A stretch of DNA of 64,000 nt, taken from Salimicrobium humidisoli (GTDB lineage Bacteria > Bacillota > Bacilli > Bacillales > Halobacillaceae). Position 1 is the stretch's first letter. Each line of letters opens with the position of its first letter. The translations under genes were made by a program, and so were the position numbers. Positions 17,283 through 26,771 of the stretch are shown piece after piece. Under the pieces are notes generated by a model, which did not search any database, had not been told where the DNA came from, and worked only from the letters and a program-made list of their open reading frames with translations. The stretch covers positions 30,875 to 94,874 of the forward strand of contig NZ_NSGH01000011.1 of NCBI RefSeq assembly GCF_002295105.1. Reading direction: 5' to 3'.

Positions 17283-18176
17283 TTACCCCCTCTTTGCGTA
17301 TGGATCGAGCAGATTAAGTTCCTTACGGGCTTCCGCCGGTGTCATCAGATCAGCACCAAGCGTTTCCACGATTCCCGCTGCTTTATCGACAAGCTGCTCA
17401 TTCGTCGCAAGCTGACCTTTTTTCAGATAGAGATTATCCTCAAGGCCCACACGGATGTGTCCTCCCTGCAATACAGACTCCGCGACCATCGGCATCTGCA
17501 TCCGGCCGATACCAAAGGAAGCCCAACGGCTGTTCTCCGGTACGCGGCTCTTCATGTAAGCGAGCGTTTCCGCATCGGCTTCTGCACCCCACGGGATCCC
17601 GAGGCAAAATTGAAACAGAGGATCTCCGTCAATAAGCCCTTCCTTGATCAGCTGGTTGGCAAAGCGCACGTGGCCGGTGTCGAAACATTCAAGCTCAGGT
17701 TTCACACCGCTCTCCTGTACGAGTTTGGCCTGACGGCGCAGCCAGTCTGTCGGACCGACGTACAGCATGTTTCCGAAGTTGGTACTTCCGCAGTCCAGGG
17801 TGCACATTTCCGGAAGAAGTTTACCGATCGGTTCATGACGTTCTTCCGGCGTCTGCATGTCCGTCCCTTCTCCACCGCGGGTCGGATCTGCATCACTCGG
17901 TACCCAGTCACCGCCGCCGCCGGAAGTGAGGTTGATGATGATATCCGTTTCCGATTCACGGATACGTTCCACCGTTTCGCGGAACAGCTCCACATCATGA
18001 CTGAGAGCTCCCGTTTTCGGATCACGCACGTGAATATGGGCTATAGTGGCCCCTGCTTTCGCCGCCTTAATCGCCGAATCCGCAATTTCTTTCGGTGTTA
18101 CGGGTACGTCCGGGTTTTTTCCGGTAGTATCTCCTGCTCCTGTCAGTGCACACGACATCATAACTTTACGACTCAT
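17283..18176 (-). CDS. BKACE-family 3-dehydrocarnitine cleavage enzyme (CdhC-like)
   Basis: A 297-residue TIM-barrel, zinc-dependent enzyme of the beta-keto acid cleavage family (DUF849). Family segments are SCALTGAGDT, ATIAHIHVRDPKTG (metal-binding His-x-His), LTSGGGG and CFDTGHVRFANQL. In this context it would transfer the trimethylglycyl part of 3-dehydrocarnitine to acetyl-CoA, giving acetoacetyl-CoA and betainyl-CoA. Other BKACE substrates exist; the adjacent carnitine dehydrogenase and betaine-type regulator decide the call. Its start overlaps the regulator stop by 11 bases. Confidence 0.88.
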   Translation of the reverse strand: MSRKVMMSCALTGAGDTTGKNPDVPVTPKEIADSAIKAAKAGATIAHIHVRDPKTGALSHDVELFRETVERIRESETDIIINLTSGGGGDWVPSDADPTRGGEGTDMQTPEERHEPIGKLLPEMCTLDCGSTNFGNMLYVGPTDWLRRQAKLVQESGVKPELECFDTGHVRFANQLIKEGLIDGDPLFQFCLGIPWGAEADAETLAYMKSRVPENSRWASFGIGRMQMPMVAESVLQGGHIRVGLEDNLYLKKGQLATNEQLVDKAAGIVETLGADLMTPAEARKELNLLDPYAKRG

Positions 18177-18723
18177 TTACATCGCCTCCTGTTGTTTTTG
18201 GTACATGTTTAAATATTTCACCACTTTCGAAAAAGTGGGTAACACGACGGATCCAGTCATAATATTCGGTCCATCGATGAAGTTCTTCCAATAACTCATT
18301 GATTGCTTTTTCGTCATCTTCCGTCAGGTCGGACTGCTGCCGTATTTCTTCTATCTTCTTGTTGATCCGTTCCTCAAAATGACGGCTTCGGGTGCTGGCC
18401 TTCTGCCAGGTCGAGGTGAAAATCGAAATGAACGTTTCATAGTAGTCTTCTTCGACCTGATACAAATCTTTGCGTACCCCTTTCTGGAAGACCCGTTCCG
18501 CAATGTTCATATCTATCATCTCGCGGACTACCTGACTCATCCTCGTCTTGCTCATCCCCATTTCCGCCGACAGTTCATCGAGGGTCATCGGTTCGTGATT
18601 CATATAGATAATTCCAAGAACGCGGCCAAGACTTGTCGGGGCACCGAAAGCATTCATATTATCAGCTATCTTTTCCACGAACTGTGTTCTTATTTCCTCT
18701 ATTTTTTTATTCTCGTTCTCCAT
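18166..18723 (-). CDS. GbsR/OpcR-type transcriptional repressor
   Basis: A 185-residue MarR-like winged-helix protein of the GbsR family: FGAPTSLGRVLGIIYMN, then LDELSAEMGMSKTRMSQVVREM as the recognition region, then a long helical C-terminal domain with several Trp and Tyr (WTEYYDWIRRVTHFF). GbsR senses choline and OpcR relatives control Opu importers. The start is set at the ATG after GGGTGGATGGAAA; upstream frame is not conserved-looking. It is first in the carnitine operon and is likely its regulator, and perhaps that of opuC. Confidence 0.85.
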   Translation of the reverse strand: MENENKKIEEIRTQFVEKIADNMNAFGAPTSLGRVLGIIYMNHEPMTLDELSAEMGMSKTRMSQVVREMIDMNIAERVFQKGVRKDLYQVEEDYYETFISIFTSTWQKASTRSRHFEERINKKIEEIRQQSDLTEDDEKAINELLEELHRWTEYYDWIRRVTHFFESGEIFKHVPKTTGGDVNES

Positions 18724-18802
18724 TTTCCATCCACCCTTTTCACCTGTGTTAACTGAACAATACCACAGCCGGTGCCGTTTCCAAACAGAAGCCGGTACCT
18801 GT

Positions 18803-20455
18803 TTAACGTTCAACAGGCAAATAGATGGCTGAAGCTCTTTCCGGCCCGCTATATATGAACTCGGTCGCCTTTTCCCCGTGCGCGGCGGTCCTTGTCGTCT
18901 GACCGTTATTCAGATTCACGTCGTAATGAGGGGCGTTCGAAGCCGACAGGTCGATCCGTAACCGGTGCCCCGCCTTCACCTCATGAGCTGTGACCCCGAC
19001 GCTCAGATTCATTTCGGCCGGTTCATGTGGTACGACGCGCTCCCGGTGATACGTCTCGGTGATATTCCAGGCCCGCCCTGACTCATCCACTTCGGACAGC
19101 CGGATGAACACATCGAATAATTCGGAAGGTGCTTCTCCCCACAGTCGCGCTTTGACTTCTCCCATAATAAGCTTTTTCTCTTTGAGAGGTTCGCTCGTAT
19201 AAACGAGAACGTCCGGCCGCGTCTGCAATCCGGAGATATCGAACATTCCGGACTCGTTGCCGGCAACGAGAGCACTCCCTCCGTAAGTGGGGACGGGAGC
19301 CCCGGGGTCCAGAAGCATATGGTGAGGAAGGTGTTGCTGATCTTTCTCCTTACCAAGTCCGCCTCCCCCTTCAGCCGCTGACAGTTCGTGAGACCCTTTC
19401 AGAAAAAATGTTTCTGCCTCCCTGCCATGCGGCATGGACGGAAAGGATTGCCACTTGTCGCTCCCAGTGACGTACAGGTTCACTTTTTCTTTTGCTCGAA
19501 CCGGCTTTGATTTCAGCCAGTGATCGAACCATTCAATATGCAGCTCTGTCGTATCCTCAATACGCTCAGTCCCGATTTGTTTCTCCGCTCCTTCAAAAAA
19601 GACTTCGCCGGCCCTTCCCGTCATCTCTTCATGCGTCCAGGGTCCGATCCAGAGCGATTTTTCTCCGTTATAGGCCTGATAAGCCGAAAGAGTCGACGGG
19701 AGAAGGGCGTCATACCAGCCGCCCATGAATAGAGCGGGTACCGTAGCCGACTGCAGAGCCTGTCGCAGGTCAGCTTCTTTTACTATCGCAGACGGGACAC
19801 GGCGCTGCATTACTTCAAAAAAATACGAGTCCGGATCAAGATCCTGCACAGGTCCCCATGTTTCAGCAGGGGAGTCATACAGATAATCCGGCAGGTTCTC
19901 GAGATAATGCCGAAGTTTTTCTTCATCCAGTGTACCTTTCCGTCTCAGATGGTCCTCTATCATTGAACCGAGCACCCAGGTCTCGAATTTTCCGGTCGCG
20001 GAAACTGTATCCGAATCATTCAGAAGTCCCTCCCAAGGGTCAGCCATCGTCATGACGGGGGCTATCGCCCGCAAGGATGGAGGATGCCCGGAAGCCGCCG
20101 CCAGTTGCGTATAACCGTGATAAGACATCCCGAACATGCCCACCCGGCCATCGGAGAAAGGGAGGCGCGCCGCCCATTCCACCGCATCATACCCGTCCTT
20201 CCCTTCATGGACGAACGGATAGAACTCTCCGCCGGAGGCGAATCGGCCGCGGACATCCTGCAGAATCACGACATACCCGGCCTCCACCATTCGGGGTACA
20301 GACAAATATTCTTCGAAATATCTCGGCGTCTCTTTGTCATAGGGAAGACGCATCATTAATACGGGGTGCTGCTCCTCATCGTCAGGCCGGTAAACATCGG
20401 CCCGAAGTACTTCTCCGTCCGAAAGCGTGCACGCTGCGTTCTTCTCAATAATCAT
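18803..20455 (-). CDS. CocE/NonD family serine hydrolase
   Basis: A 550-residue X-Pro dipeptidyl-peptidase-like hydrolase. The nucleophile lies in GMSYHGYTQLAA, the acid in GGWYDALLP and the histidine in IGPWTHEEMTG. A C-terminal jelly-roll domain (LSVGVTAHEVKAGHRLRIDLSAS) completes the CocE architecture. ATG 20455 follows GGGAGGAGGCGG. It sits between opuC and the carnitine genes with short gaps on both sides, so hydrolysis of an O-acyl carnitine or choline ester before catabolism is a reasonable guess, without direct proof. Confidence 0.82.
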   Translation of the reverse strand: MIIEKNAACTLSDGEVLRADVYRPDDEEQHPVLMMRLPYDKETPRYFEEYLSVPRMVEAGYVVILQDVRGRFASGGEFYPFVHEGKDGYDAVEWAARLPFSDGRVGMFGMSYHGYTQLAAASGHPPSLRAIAPVMTMADPWEGLLNDSDTVSATGKFETWVLGSMIEDHLRRKGTLDEEKLRHYLENLPDYLYDSPAETWGPVQDLDPDSYFFEVMQRRVPSAIVKEADLRQALQSATVPALFMGGWYDALLPSTLSAYQAYNGEKSLWIGPWTHEEMTGRAGEVFFEGAEKQIGTERIEDTTELHIEWFDHWLKSKPVRAKEKVNLYVTGSDKWQSFPSMPHGREAETFFLKGSHELSAAEGGGGLGKEKDQQHLPHHMLLDPGAPVPTYGGSALVAGNESGMFDISGLQTRPDVLVYTSEPLKEKKLIMGEVKARLWGEAPSELFDVFIRLSEVDESGRAWNITETYHRERVVPHEPAEMNLSVGVTAHEVKAGHRLRIDLSASNAPHYDVNLNNGQTTRTAAHGEKATEFIYSGPERASAIYLPVER

Positions 20456-20498
20456 CGTCCGCCTCCTCCCACTGCTGTTTTCGTTCAAACTTCCGGGA

Positions 20499-21146
20499 TC
20501 AGTTGTTATTAGCCGGCTGAAGTTTCCGCTCGATTCCTCCGAGAACCAGGTCGGCGACGATGGCCATGACAGCTGTCGGGACAGCCCCGGCGAGAATGAT
20601 CGCAGTGCCGTTGGTGGCGTTGGTTCCTGTAAGGATGATGGCTCCGAGGCCCCCGGCGCCTACGAAAGCTCCGATAGCTGCAATTCCGATACCGATGACG
20701 AGAGCCGTCCGGAGACCGGCCATAATCACACTGATCGCCAGTGGCAGTTCGACCATCCGCAGCAGCTGAAAACGGGTCATACCGGAAGCATATCCGGCCT
20801 CGATGACTGTCTGATCGACATCTTTAATACCGACATATGTATTCTGGGTAATCGGCAGAATAGAATAAAGCATCAGCGTTACGATCGCAGTGTTAGTTCC
20901 AAGTCCCATAAAAATCATGAGAACCGCCATAGCCCCGAGTGCCGGAATGGTCTGGATCATACTGCCGACGGCCAGTACCCAGCTGCTGAGCCGGCCGTAC
21001 CTGGCAATCAGAATGCCAAGAGGGATGGAGAAAATTGCCGCAAACAGAACACCGTAGGCCGCCATCAGAAAGTGACGATAAAACTGGGTCCAGATATATC
21101 CACTGTTCTGCAGGGTATAATCGATGAATTCAACAATCGTTTCCAT
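20499..21146 (-). CDS. opuCD: OpuC-type ABC transporter permease (second permease)
   Basis: A 215-residue inner-membrane permease with about six membrane segments and the EAA loop VIEAGYASGMTRFQLLRMVELP that contacts the ATPase. AGGAGAACTGAT precedes ATG 21146, one base after the binding-protein stop. The four-gene order ATPase, permease, binding protein, permease is that of opuC/opuB in Bacillus. It imports quaternary ammonium osmolytes. Confidence 0.88.
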   Translation of the reverse strand: METIVEFIDYTLQNSGYIWTQFYRHFLMAAYGVLFAAIFSIPLGILIARYGRLSSWVLAVGSMIQTIPALGAMAVLMIFMGLGTNTAIVTLMLYSILPITQNTYVGIKDVDQTVIEAGYASGMTRFQLLRMVELPLAISVIMAGLRTALVIGIGIAAIGAFVGAGGLGAIILTGTNATNGTAIILAGAVPTAVMAIVADLVLGGIERKLQPANNN

Positions 21147-21147
21147 A

Positions 21148-22077
21148 TCAGTTCTCCTCCTTTGCTGCATCTTCAAAGTAATTGTTGTTTTCGAGGAACT
21201 GACGGGCAACTTTTCTCGGGTTCACGTGTTGGACGGCCGCGTTAAAGTTGAGTTCCTGCATTTTTTCCGTAGTAATCTGTCCGGCCAGTTTTTCCGTGAT
21301 GGTCTTTATCTCCGGATACTTCTCCAGTGTGTCGTTCGCAATTACCGGGGAAGCGTCATAAGGCGGGAAGAACTGTTCGTTGTCCTCGAGCACTTTCAAA
21401 TCGAAATCCTTGATGCGCCCATCCGAGGAATAAGCCAGCACGACGTCCATATGCCCGCTTGCAGCGGCTTCATACACGAGACCCGTGTCCATCGGAAATA
21501 CATCTCCGAAGGAAAAATAGGTTTCCTGAAAACCGTCATACCCGTCCCCTTTACGGTTGACCCAGGCGTTATCCACCCCGAAGCGCAGTTCATCGGCATA
21601 CGGCTCGAGGTCCGAGACATTTTCTATATTATTTTCTTCCGCAAACTCTTTCGTCACAGCAACAGAATAGCTGTTTTCAAATCCATAGCTCGGAGCCCAC
21701 GTCTGATCGAAACGTTCCGGGAATTTTTCCTTCACCGTTTTCAGTGCTTTCTCCGGATCTTTGATGGGGTCCATACCCAGGGCACCGGCGATGTCCGTCC
21801 CCGTATAACGGGTGGCAGAAATATCGATGTCCCCGCGTTCCATTCCCTGGTGCTGGACGATGGAGGAGCCCAGTTTACTGACAAGCTCCGTTCCCGCCTC
21901 CGTATTGCGTTCAATCATAATCGACAGCATCTCCGCCAGAATTTCTGATTCCGACGTAGCCAGCGAGCTGATTTTAATCGTGTCTTTCCCTCCGCTGGCA
22001 AGCCCGGGCAGCGTACAGCCCGTAAGCATTACCAGAACAACTGCAATCAGCAGCAGTTTGGTCGTTTTCTCCTTCAC
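21148..22077 (-). CDS. opuCC: Glycine betaine/carnitine/choline-binding lipoprotein
   Basis: A 309-residue substrate-binding lipoprotein. The signal peptide LLLIAVVLVMLTGC ends in a lipobox cysteine at about residue 20. The mature protein is an OpuAC-type cluster F binding protein (ETEILAEMLS-like opening, then YTGTDIAGALGMDP). Two GTG codons fit the frame; the one at 22077 has the better distance to GGAGGTGA and is used. Neighbouring carnitine genes suggest carnitine among the ligands. Confidence 0.87.
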   Translation of the reverse strand: MKEKTTKLLLIAVVLVMLTGCTLPGLASGGKDTIKISSLATSESEILAEMLSIMIERNTEAGTELVSKLGSSIVQHQGMERGDIDISATRYTGTDIAGALGMDPIKDPEKALKTVKEKFPERFDQTWAPSYGFENSYSVAVTKEFAEENNIENVSDLEPYADELRFGVDNAWVNRKGDGYDGFQETYFSFGDVFPMDTGLVYEAAASGHMDVVLAYSSDGRIKDFDLKVLEDNEQFFPPYDASPVIANDTLEKYPEIKTITEKLAGQITTEKMQELNFNAAVQHVNPRKVARQFLENNNYFEDAAKEEN

Positions 22078-22096
22078 GTGCACTCACCTCCAAAAT

Positions 22097-22744
22097 TTAA
22101 GCAGCTTTATACGAGTCTTTCAGTCCATCCGAAGTCAATTTTCCTTCTGCAAAAGCCAGTCCGCGATCGGCGATAATGGCCAGGATCGTAGCCGGAACGG
22201 TACCGGCGACAATCAGCACAGGCTGATACAGGTTCAGGCCGTCAAAGATGAAGTCACCGAGACCGCCACCGCCGATGAAAGCTGCCAGCGTAGCCCAGCC
22301 GATAAGATAGACAGTGGACAGTCGCACGCCCGCCAGAATAACGGGTACCGCCAGCGGCAGTTCCACTTTCATGATGGACTGCCAGTTACTCATACCCATG
22401 CCGGATCCGGCTTCGAGTACGTTTTTGTCGACATCACGAAGTCCGATGTATGTGTTACGCAAAATCGGCAGCAGTGAATATACGAACAAAGCAATGATTG
22501 CCGGCACTTTCCCGATACCTACGAGCGGAATGAAAAACGCCAGTATGGCGAGACTCGGAATCGTCTGCAAAACCCCAATCACCGAGATGAATTTATCCGC
22601 AAACTTAGGCATCCTCGAGAAAAGAATCCCCAGCGGAATGGCGACCAGTACCCCGAGCACGACCGCGGTGAACGATATATATAAGTGTTCCCACGTCTTC
22701 ACGAGTAATTCTGTTCCGTGTTCAGTAAAAAATGTCTGCATCAT
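22097..22744 (-). CDS. opuCB: OpuC-type ABC transporter permease (first permease)
   Basis: A 215-residue permease with about six membrane segments and the EAA-type loop [22 protein letters not shown]. It is related in sequence to the second permease, as expected for the OpuC heteromer. It starts 12 bases after the ATPase stop with GGGGGAGGAA as ribosome site. Confidence 0.88.
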   Translation of the reverse strand: MMQTFFTEHGTELLVKTWEHLYISFTAVVLGVLVAIPLGILFSRMPKFADKFISVIGVLQTIPSLAILAFFIPLVGIGKVPAIIALFVYSLLPILRNTYIGLRDVDKNVLEAGSGMGMSNWQSIMKVELPLAVPVILAGVRLSTVYLIGWATLAAFIGGGGLGDFIFDGLNLYQPVLIVAGTVPATILAIIADRGLAFAEGKLTSDGLKDSYKAA

Positions 22745-22756
22745 TTCCTCCCCCTA

Positions 22757-23908
22757 TCATGTAGTAACAGTCAGACTATCAAGCTCCTGACCTTCTCCCC
22801 AGATGGTGTCGTATACTATATTCGCCATCGTGGCCCGGGTAACGATTCCGGTAAGGTGATGATTCCCATCGGTAACGGGGACGTATTTGGCACCGCGACG
22901 CAGAATCTTACGCGTCGTGTCCTTCAGCAGGCTGTCTTCGGACACGGAAAACAGGTCCGTTTCCATAACATCCTCCACGTAAGAAGCTTTTTTATAATTG
23001 AGGTTGATCGCCTCCACATCAAGGAATCCCCGAAGCGTACCGTCACAATCGACGACAAGCAGGGTATCGACGTGGCGTTCGCGCATCGTTGCGATAGCGT
23101 CCTTGAGGCTGGTACCGCAAGTCACCGTAATCGGATCCGTATCCATGATCTGACCCACCGTCGTGACGTCCGGTCGTGCCTGGATGAGACGATCTTTACC
23201 GAGGAACGTTTCCACGAACTCATTGGCCGGGTTGCGCAGAATCTCTTCCGGGGTATCTGCCTGCACCACTTCCCCGTCTTTCATAATGACTATCCGATCT
23301 CCGAGTTTCAGAGCTTCGTCCATGTCGTGAGTGACGAATACGATCGTCTTATTCAGTTCCTTCTGAAGTTTTTTGAACTCTTCCTGCAGGGAGTCACGCG
23401 TAATCGGGTCCAGCGCTCCGAAAGGTTCATCCATCAAAATCAACGGTGGATTGGCTGCAAGAGCACGAAGGACACCGATCCTCTGCTGCTGCCCGCCGCT
23501 TAACTCGTGAGGATACTTATCCAGGTACTCCTCCGGCATGTCGACGAGTGCCAGAAGTTCTTTAGCGCGTTTCTCTTTACGGTCGGAAGGCCACTTCAGC
23601 AGCGTTCCTACAAGAGAAATATTTTCCTTGATCGTCATATGCGGCATCAGCCCTACCTGCTGGATGACATATCCGATGGAACGTCTCAGTTCCACAGCGT
23701 TCTGGGACTTTATATCTTTACCGTTTATGTAAATCGTGCCTTCGGTAATATCAATCAGTCTGTTGACCATCTTCATCGTCGTAGTCTTTCCGCAACCACT
23801 CGGCCCGATGAAACAGACGAACTCCCCTTCCTCAATGTTCAAATTAAGATTACTGACAGCAGGCGTCCCGTCAGCATACTTCTTCATTACACGTTCAAAT
23901 TGCAACAA
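22757..23908 (-). CDS. opuCA: OpuC-type ABC transporter ATPase with CBS pair
   Basis: A 383-residue ATPase. Walker A is GPSGCGKTT, the signature is LSGGQQQRI, Walker B is LILMDEP, and two CBS domains follow from about residue 250, as in OpuCA/OpuAA where they respond to ionic strength. The start is a TTG at 23908: GGAGG lies 8 bases upstream and the protein then begins like OpuCA (xLQFERVMKKYADG). The longer frame to 24172 lacks a ribosome site and has no family similarity. Confidence 0.9.
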   Translation of the reverse strand: MLQFERVMKKYADGTPAVSNLNLNIEEGEFVCFIGPSGCGKTTTMKMVNRLIDITEGTIYINGKDIKSQNAVELRRSIGYVIQQVGLMPHMTIKENISLVGTLLKWPSDRKEKRAKELLALVDMPEEYLDKYPHELSGGQQQRIGVLRALAANPPLILMDEPFGALDPITRDSLQEEFKKLQKELNKTIVFVTHDMDEALKLGDRIVIMKDGEVVQADTPEEILRNPANEFVETFLGKDRLIQARPDVTTVGQIMDTDPITVTCGTSLKDAIATMRERHVDTLLVVDCDGTLRGFLDVEAINLNYKKASYVEDVMETDLFSVSEDSLLKDTTRKILRRGAKYVPVTDGNHHLTGIVTRATMANIVYDTIWGEGQELDSLTVTT

Positions 23909-24010
23909 ACTCGCCACCTCCAAATTTTTCTCTTTCAATCTGTGTGAAAGTATAAACGCCGGCAGCTGATAAACAAACTTCCAAATAACCTTGTAAACTT
24001 TTAAATTTCT

Positions 24011-24028
24011 ATACAATTTAAATTGCAT
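24011..24028. promoter_or_regulatory. Palindrome upstream of opuCA, possible GbsR/OpcR operator
   Basis: A perfect 12-base palindrome CAATTTAAATTG (24014-24025) extends to 18 bases with one mismatched pair. It is 103 bases before the opuCA start in an AT-rich leader, where an osmotically controlled promoter is expected. No clear -35/-10 pair could be fixed. Apart from this site, 23909-24324 shows nothing I can assign. Confidence 0.4.
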
Positions 24029-24324
24029 AAAGTTTACGTAAGTATATCGTACAATTCCTTCGTTATAATGACTTATCTGGTGGTTGCTAAATTTTATTGA
24101 AGGCATCCTCATGATGCTGCCGGGGTTAAACACACTTTCTTCTTTTATCCTTTGGGCTGTATAATCCTTCACATTTCACTTTCGCCGATGATAAGATTTA
24201 ATCGATTAGTTGAATGAAATATAATAAAAAGGGTGTACGGGTTGGGTATCAGAACTTTCAAAGATATCATTTATTACAAGCTCTCCCGGTTCAGTAAATA
24301 TCGACAAGCCCGGAGGCAGTCGAT

Positions 24325-24551
24325 TTGTTCTCCATAAAATCCTTAGACGCAGACCGGACTACTGATATCATTCTTTTGCGTGAAGACTTCATTACGAAAT
24401 CAGAAGAGGTCGACAGGAAAGTGGTGGCTTATTGCCGGGCCGCAGCAGAATCCGGCCGTTCGTAAAGGAAATCTTCATACACGAATATAGATATTTGGAC
24501 TCCGATGCAGTTTTGAAAAGGAGAGAAGAAGCGTGTAAAAAGTTCAGGTAG
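24325..24551 (+). pseudogene. Small hypothetical gene with an apparent frameshift
   Basis: A TTG at 24325 follows CGGAGGCAGTCGA and opens a 46-codon frame ending at 24465. Its acidic, charged wording (ADRTTDIILLREDF) continues in another frame from 24462 as VKEIFIHEYRYLDSDAVLKR, ending at TAG 24549-24551. Joined, the two give a soluble protein of about 75 residues. The family is not recognised. Either a one-base indel broke it or the resemblance is chance; confidence is low. Confidence 0.35.
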
Positions 24552-24565
24552 GAATCAGGGAAAAC

Positions 24566-25567
24566 ATGGTTCAATTTGTAATGCTCGTAATCATTAACCT
24601 GTTCGTCGGGTCTATGGTCGGTCTGGAAAGGACCGTACTTCCGATGATAGGAGAAGAGCGTTTCGGACTGCTGTCGACCAGCGCTGCGCTTTCTTTCATC
24701 GTCAGCTTCGGTTTCTCGAAAGCGCTCGTTAATTTATTCGCAGGCAACCTGGCGGATCGTGCCGGCCGGAAAAAGGTCCTTCTGGCCGGCTGGGGCATCG
24801 GTTTATTCGTACCGATTATGGTCATCTTCGCCCACGCCTGGTGGGTGATCATCGTCGCAAACATCTTTCTCGGTGTTAACCAGGGGCTCACCTGGTCGAT
24901 GACGGTCAATATGAAAGTGGACCTCGCAAAGTCGACAGAGCGGGGACTTGCCGTCGGTTTCAATGAATTCGCAGGCTACCTCGGACTTGCAGTTATGGCC
25001 TCGGTTTCCGGGTACGTGGCTTCCACTTACTCCCTCAGCCCGGAACCTTTTTATATAGGAATTGTACTCGTCGTCCTCGGGTTCCTTCTTTCTCTTGCCG
25101 TACGGAATACGGAAGAACACGTAAAAACCCAGGCCAACGAACAGGAGGATGTGGAGCGTGTGTCCGGGTGGGAGATTTTTAAACGTACCTCCTGGAAAAA
25201 CCCCGACCTCGCAAGCGGAAGCTTCGCCGGGCTGACGACCAACTTAAAAGACGGGATAGCGTGGGGGCTGTTCCCCATCTTCCTTACGACCGGAGGATTG
25301 AGTGTCGCACAGACCGGGACCGCCATGGTTTACCCGACGATCCTCGCTTCCATCAGCGACGTCGCTCACCCCGAATGGCGGGCGACATCCATGGGCATCT
25401 ATCGTTTCTTCAGAGACAGCGGCTACGCTTTCGGAGCTCTGATTGCAGGTATTATCGCGGATCTTTTAAGCGTTACCCGGGCCATCGGTCTCGTCGCGTT
25501 CCTTCCGCTTTTGTCCGGTATCATCGTCTGGGTAAAAATGAAAGAAACCCTGCAGGACCGCACTTAG
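24566..25567 (+). pseudogene. MFS transporter with large in-frame internal deletion
   Basis: A 333-residue frame that reads as a major facilitator protein but is some 70 residues short. The N-half is complete with six segments and motif A (GNLADRAGRKKVL). The C-half begins normally (DGIAWGLFPIFLTTGGLSVAQ), then at about residue 250 jumps to GTAMVYPTILASISDVAHPEWR, which belongs at the end of TM10. TM8, TM9 and the second motif A are missing. Transport is unlikely. The reading frame and flanking terminator are intact, so the deletion may be recent. Confidence 0.75.
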
Positions 25568-25573
25568 GAAAGC

Positions 25574-25612
25574 AGAAAGCTCCCGCATCAGAATGTGCGG
25601 GAGCTTTCTTTT
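25574..25612 (+). terminator. Terminator after the MFS gene
   Basis: Fourteen-base arms AGAAAGCTCCCGCA and TGCGGGAGCTTTCT pair perfectly, followed by TTTTA. Confidence 0.92.
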
Positions 25613-25697
25613 AATACGGATTTCCAAATTTGTGAAAATGGTATACTATAAACTGTATCTGCTTCATAATTCAGCTTCAGAAACATGGGGTGACTGT

Positions 25698-26771
25698 ATG
25701 ATTTTAAAAGAGTTAACATCTAATCTGGCCATTTTGATAACCTGCCTGTTCATCTACTCCCAGCTTACCAACGATTCCTCGCTAAGAACCTCCTCTTCGT
25801 TAAGAAAAAAAGTTATTGCCGGGGCACTCGCAGGAGTATTGAGTAATATTTTAATGCAGTACAGCATGCATTTCGATCAGACTATCATCGACCTGAGGCA
25901 TATCCCTCTCGTTCTCGTTACATACTACGGGGGTAGTATTCCGAGTCTTGTAGCCGCATCGTTCATTATAATCGGCCGCTTCTTCATCAGTTTCGGTGAA
26001 TCGTCCCTGCTGGCGATCATTTTCATCGTGCTTATCGCTCTCGCTGCACTTACTGCAAGAAAACTTAAAGGAGGAAAAAGGGCTAAGATATTCTTTTCTC
26101 TTACCGCTTCCAATATACTTTTTACAATATTGATACTTTATCTGATCAGTGATACGGGTATTCTTCTCGTCATGATTCCTTCCTATTGGGTCATTTCCTA
26201 TATAGCAGGGTTCAGTTCTTTCTATGTAATCGAGTATGTACGGGAAAACCAGAAAATGATGCTTCAGTTAAAAACCGAATCCACTACCGATGCATTGACC
26301 GGGCTGAACAACGTCAGAAAATTTGACCAGATCTTCAATTCGGTGAGTGAGGAGGCAAGAAAGAAAGACGAAAGACTTTCTTTTCTTTTCATTGATATCG
26401 ACCATTTCAAAAGCATTAATGACACGTACGGTCATAAAGAAGGAGATGAAGTGTTAATAGAACTTGGTAATCTTTTGACGAATGCAGTACGCTCTTTTGA
26501 TATCGTAAGCCGGAACGGTGGAGAGGAATTCACAGTAATTCTTCTCGACTGTCCTACCGACCGTGCCGTACAAATAGGAGAAAGAATCCGCGAAAGCGTC
26601 GAGAACCATTCCTTTTTACTGACTACCGGAGAAACAATCGGTGTAACAGTCTCTATCGGTGTCGCCTGTTACAGAGAGACGACCAAATCTCCGGAAGCTC
26701 TTCTTAATGATGCAGATGAGGCGCTTTACGAAGCGAAACGGACGGGAAGAAACAAAGTATGCGTAGCATAA
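25698..26771 (+). CDS. Membrane diguanylate cyclase (5TMR-LYT plus GGDEF)
   Basis: A 357-residue protein with about six N-terminal membrane segments resembling the 5TM-5TMR_LYT sensor module, then a GGDEF domain from about residue 200. The active-site loop is GGEEF at 274-278, and an inhibitory-site RxxD (Arg265-Asp268) lies five residues before it, so the enzyme should make cyclic di-GMP with product inhibition. No EAL or HD-GYP domain is attached. ATG 25698 follows GGGGTGACTGT; a longer upstream frame runs into the preceding terminator and is rejected. Confidence 0.9.
   Translation: MILKELTSNLAILITCLFIYSQLTNDSSLRTSSSLRKKVIAGALAGVLSNILMQYSMHFDQTIIDLRHIPLVLVTYYGGSIPSLVAASFIIIGRFFISFGESSLLAIIFIVLIALAALTARKLKGGKRAKIFFSLTASNILFTILILYLISDTGILLVMIPSYWVISYIAGFSSFYVIEYVRENQKMMLQLKTESTTDALTGLNNVRKFDQIFNSVSEEARKKDERLSFLFIDIDHFKSINDTYGHKEGDEVLIELGNLLTNAVRSFDIVSRNGGEEFTVILLDCPTDRAVQIGERIRESVENHSFLLTTGETIGVTVSIGVACYRETTKSPEALLNDADEALYEAKRTGRNKVCVA

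Noticed and set aside
17214..18212. 332-codon open frame on the plus strand
   Set aside because: Antisense to the BKACE gene; long only because of the codon pattern of the real gene.
20427..21245. 272-codon open frame on the plus strand
   Set aside because: Antisense to opuCD, with improbable composition and no ribosome site.
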